Shown: piece after piece, positions 61,567 to 64,000 of the stretch | Layout: each line of letters opens with the position of its first letter | How positions within the stretch are numbered: position 1 is the stretch's first letter | Source: Pyxidicoccus caerfyrddinensis | GTDB lineage: Bacteria > Myxococcota > Myxococcia > Myxococcales > Myxococcaceae | Assembly: GCF_010894405.1 (NCBI RefSeq) | Contig: NZ_JAAIYA010000011.1 | Coordinates: 1-64,000, forward strand | Reading direction: 5' to 3' | Length of the DNA stretch: 64,000 nt | Made by a program: the position numbers and the translations under genes | The notes under the pieces: generated by a model | Told to the model about the DNA's origin: nothing | What the model saw: only the letters and a program-made list of their open reading frames with translations | Database searches by the model: none

Positions 61567-63051
61567 ATGCTGGCACCAAGCGGGATGCTGGCGCCCACCG
61601 AGGTGCACATCCGGGCCGAGCCCCTGACGTGCTTCGCGCCCCTGCTCGGCGAGGCGGGCTGGCATGTGCTCCAGGAGCGCGTCGAGCAGGCCCGTGCCCG
61701 CATGGCGGGCCGCACCTTCTGGAACGTGAACTCCACTTCGCGGGGCGGAGGCGTGGCGGAGATGATTCCGCGGCTGCTCGCCTATGCGCGCGGCGCGGGC
61801 GTGGACGCGCGGTGGATGGTGCTGGAGGGCACGCCGGACTTCTTCCGGGTGACGAAGCGGCTGCACCATGCGCTGCACGGCTCGCGCGGGGACGGCTCGC
61901 CGCTGGGCGCGGACGAGCACGCGCTCTACGACGAGGTGCTGCGCGACAACGCGGAGGAATTGCTCGCCCTGGTGCGGCCCGGAGACGTGGTGCTGCTGCA
62001 TGACCCACAGACCGCGGGCCTCGCGCCCGCGTGCGCGGCGGTGGGAGCCCACGTGGTGTGGCGCTGCCACGTGGGGTGCGACACGCCCAACGCAGAGGTG
62101 GTGCGCGCGTGGGAGTTCCTCGCCCCGGGGCTCGCCGCCGCGCAGCTCGCCATCTTCTCCCGTGCCTCCTACGTGCCGCCCCAGTGCGCGGACCGTGCGC
62201 TCGTCGTCCAGCCCTCCATCGACATCTTCGCGGTGAAGAACCAGCCCCTGGCCCCGGACGTCGCGCGCGCCATCCTCGCCCACGCGGGGTTGCTGCGGGT
62301 GGAGCCCGGTGCTCCCGAGCCCGTCTTCACCCGAGGCGACGGGTTGCCCGCCCGGGTGTCGCGCGGGGCGGACATCGTGCGGCTCGGCTCCACACCTGCG
62401 GTGGACACGCCGCTGGTGGTGCAGGTGGGGCGGTGGGATCCGCTGAAGGACCCCGCGGGCGTACTGCGAGGCTTCGCATTGCTCGCGCGCGCCGCCCCGG
62501 GCCTGCGCGCGGAGCTGGTCCTCGCCGGCCCCGCGGTGACGTCCGTCGCGGACGACCCCGAGGCGGCGTCCACGCTCAACGACGTCATCGCGCTGTGGCG
62601 GCAGCAGCCGCACTCGCTTCGCCAGCGCGTGCACCTGGCGTGTCTGCCCATGCGGGACTTGGAGGAGAACGCCGCCATCGTCAACGCGCTCCAGCGCCAC
62701 GCGACGGTGGTGGTGCAGAAGAGCCTCCAGGAGGGCTTCGGGCTCACCGTCACCGAGGCGATGTGGAAGGAGCGCCCCGTGGTGGCCAGCGCGGTGGGTG
62801 GCATCCAGGACCAGATTGTCGACGGGGTGAATGGCCTGCTCGTGCACGACCCGAGCGACCCGGCGGAGTTCGCAAGCGCCGTGCGCAGGGTGCTATGCGA
62901 CGGCGAGCTGGCCGCGCGCCTGGGGGCCCGGGCCCATCAGGACGTGCTCACGCACTTCACCGGTTCGCGACACCTCACCGACTTCGCACGCCTGTTGGAA
63001 CGACTGGACGTGCAACCCGAGAGCTCCGGCGTGGCCTCCATGGCGCATTGA
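61567..63051 (+). CDS. TreT-like trehalose synthase / GT4 glycosyltransferase
   Basis: A 494-residue protein; ATG 61567 (GTG 61564 is alternative) after GGGAGGGAG. GT-B fold with the N-terminal TreT signature FWNVNSTSRGGGVAEMIPRL and DVVLLHDPQTAGLAP; the donor site is VVQVGRWDPLKDP and QEGFGLTVTEAMWKERPVVA with the E-x7-E pattern. TreT makes trehalose from NDP-glucose and glucose. Another sugar-nucleotide glycosyltransferase is possible. The frame is open further upstream but without ribosome site or homologous sequence. Confidence 0.85.
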   Translation: MLAPSGMLAPTEVHIRAEPLTCFAPLLGEAGWHVLQERVEQARARMAGRTFWNVNSTSRGGGVAEMIPRLLAYARGAGVDARWMVLEGTPDFFRVTKRLHHALHGSRGDGSPLGADEHALYDEVLRDNAEELLALVRPGDVVLLHDPQTAGLAPACAAVGAHVVWRCHVGCDTPNAEVVRAWEFLAPGLAAAQLAIFSRASYVPPQCADRALVVQPSIDIFAVKNQPLAPDVARAILAHAGLLRVEPGAPEPVFTRGDGLPARVSRGADIVRLGSTPAVDTPLVVQVGRWDPLKDPAGVLRGFALLARAAPGLRAELVLAGPAVTSVADDPEAASTLNDVIALWRQQPHSLRQRVHLACLPMRDLEENAAIVNALQRHATVVVQKSLQEGFGLTVTEAMWKERPVVASAVGGIQDQIVDGVNGLLVHDPSDPAEFASAVRRVLCDGELAARLGARAHQDVLTHFTGSRHLTDFARLLERLDVQPESSGVASMAH

Positions 63052-63213
63052 GGTCCATGCCGTCTGAGCTGGCTTTTGCACAAGGCTGTTGGAAAAAGCC
63101 TCACTCGGGTCTGTAATTGTGCATGTCTGTTGTGGGTTGTTTGGGGTTCTTGTTTGGCAAGGTAGGCTTCTCGGGTGCCCCAGGGTGGGGTGCACTGCCC
63201 GGAGGAGTCCGAG

Positions 63214-63426
63214 ATGAAGAAGAAGCTGATCGCCGCGAGCGTGTTTCTGTTCGGTCTGGGAATCGGAGGCGCGGCGGCCGCCGCGTCCAGCAGCACTTCG
63301 GGAACCGGCAGCACGCCTGGCATCACCGAGGAGATGGCCGCGTGTGTCTATGCATGTGAGTCCGGCGGCGGCAACCACACCGTGTGTTGGAATTGCTGCG
63401 TGCGGAACATCTGCGCGGTGGATTGA
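63214..63426 (+). CDS. Small secreted cysteine-rich peptide
   Basis: A 70-residue protein with a strong ribosome site (GGAGGAG) and a clear signal peptide (KKLIAASVFLFGLGIGGAAA, cut near AAAS). The mature part of about 45 residues contains six cysteines (CVYAC, then CWNCC, then NIC), enough for three disulphides. Its length and signal fit a secreted peptide or small toxin-like molecule, but no family was recognised. The upstream 160 bases are AT-richer than the surroundings. Confidence 0.8.
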   Translation: MKKKLIAASVFLFGLGIGGAAAAASSSTSGTGSTPGITEEMAACVYACESGGGNHTVCWNCCVRNICAVD

Positions 63427-63455
63427 GGTACCTCCACGAGCGCGCGTTCTGAGGC

Positions 63456-63484
63456 GGGCCGGGGCCCATGACGAGCCCCGGTCC
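63456..63484. terminator. Bidirectional terminator between the last two genes
   Basis: GGGCCGGGGC, loop CCATGACGA, GCCCCGGTCC: a 10-bp stem with one wobble between convergent genes. Confidence 0.65.
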
Positions 63485-63497
63485 ACTCACACCGCGA

Positions 63498-64000
63498 CTA
63501 CCAGTAGACGGCGACCGACGAGATGCGGTCGTTCCACGAGTGCCAGCTGCGGAACGGCCACCAGCCCGTGTACCAGCCCCAGCCGCTCAGGTTGTTGATG
63601 GCCCAGTTGCGGCCAATCCACAGCACGTGACCCTGGTAGTTGGAGTGCTCGGTGACGAGCGTCCAGCTGCCGCACTGGGTGCTCCAGATGGAGGAGATGC
63701 GGTCGTTCCAGAAGTTGCCCACGTAGCTATAGCCGTAGCCCGGGTACAGGGTGAAGTAGTAGCCCCAGTAGCCCGCGTGCTCGAAGAACCACGAGTACGG
63801 GTCGCATGCCAGCTGCTGCACCTTGGGCTCTTCGGAGGGGAACTGGTTCGTCGCCTCCAGGTACTTCGTCAGCTCCTCCGTGGTGCGGAAGCCCTGCACC
63901 GCGCCCAGCTCCGCCGAGCGCCCGTCGAGCACGTAGTGCGACAGGTGGATGTCCTTCTCCCGAATCTGCTCCGCCGTGTACGTCACGCCATCCACGAGGA
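63498..64000 (-). CDS. Beta-gamma-crystallin-fold protein, N-terminus beyond the window
   Basis: At least 167 residues, open to base 64000, so the true start is not seen; the GTG at 63995 may be internal. The C-terminal 100 residues form two crystallin-like repeats, each with the calcium motif NDRISS (YVGNFWNDRISSIWS and SWHSWNDRISSVAVYW) and aromatic-rich strands. The Myxococcus spore-coat protein S has the same fold. The N-terminal part (YTAEQIREKDIHLSHYVLDG) may be a propeptide or linker. It is probably secreted or on the cell surface. Confidence 0.8.
   Translation of the reverse strand, partial: LVDGVTYTAEQIREKDIHLSHYVLDGRSAELGAVQGFRTTEELTKYLEATNQFPSEEPKVQQLACDPYSWFFEHAGYWGYYFTLYPGYGYSYVGNFWNDRISSIWSTQCGSWTLVTEHSNYQGHVLWIGRNWAINNLSGWGWYTGWWPFRSWHSWNDRISSVAVYW

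Noticed and set aside
63100..63175. Sigma-54 promoter (TTGGCAAGGTAGGC) before the small secreted peptide
   Set aside because: The GG and GC elements are 8 rather than 10 bases apart, so it does not meet the sigma-54 rule.

Overview
The window reads as chromosome of a GC-rich (about 70% by eye) predatory myxobacterium of the Myxococcaceae (Myxococcus, Corallococcus or Pyxidicoccus type). This rests on the codon bias, the many PEGA, TPR and FHA proteins, a beta-gamma-crystallin (protein S-like) gene at the right edge, and a type III secretion (T3SS) locus of the kind known from Myxococcus. No tRNA, rRNA, CRISPR array or insertion sequence was seen. The first and last genes run off the window.

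Left edge (1-2127): the N-terminus of an ABC transporter ATPase, coupled to a GbsR/MarR-type regulator that has a perfect 16+2+16 bp palindrome over its presumed promoter. Then come a secreted Gly/Ser-repeat protein and a small unknown gene.

T3SS locus (about 2180-26820): a long plus-strand run encodes a hypothetical protein with a needle-like C-terminus, a SycD-like TPR chaperone, a FliA/WhiG-family sigma factor, inner rod SctI, SctJ, an SctK-position protein, SctL, ATPase SctN, SctO, SctP, SctQ, a FliO-like protein, SctR, SctS, SctT, SctU and a stand-alone FlhB-C paralogue. More TPR chaperones and unknown proteins follow. An accessory segment (18.2-23.6 kb) holds a DUF1521 self-cleaving effector candidate and three minus-strand genes encoding the same 75-residue protein, each with its own promoter and terminator. 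That protein looks like a T3SS needle subunit. SctV follows. No secretin, translocator or gatekeeper was recognised. Several genes appear to have FliA/sigma-28-type promoters (GCCGATAA boxes), which links them to the sigma gene in the locus. The apparatus therefore seems to combine a flagellum-like core (FliO, sigma-28) with a needle that standard annotation would miss.

26.9-30.5 kb: a double-FHA membrane protein, a TPR lipoprotein, a small outer-membrane barrel and an RDD protein. 30.7-39.98 kb: a nucleotide-transporter/HEAT/cNMP fusion, a large membrane protein, a degenerate metallophosphatase lipoprotein, a DUF1570-type zinc-protease lipoprotein and a SpoIIM protein. 40-46.7 kb: a pyrophosphatase, then a tightly overlapped minus-strand operon of a zinc-finger protein, DUF4129, DUF4350, MoxR, DUF58 and GNAT. 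46.7-58.4 kb: rho, a beta-barrel/SppA fusion, two PEGA proteins, parE and parC.

Right edge (58.4-64.0 kb): a secreted unknown protein, an MBL-fold hydrolase, cysK behind a cysteine-codon-rich leader peptide and an attenuator-like hairpin, a TreT-like glycosyltransferase, a small secreted Cys-rich peptide and a beta-gamma-crystallin protein. The most notable items are the triplicated needle-like genes with their sigma-28-type promoters, the DUF1521 effector, and the CCCCC leader upstream of cysK.
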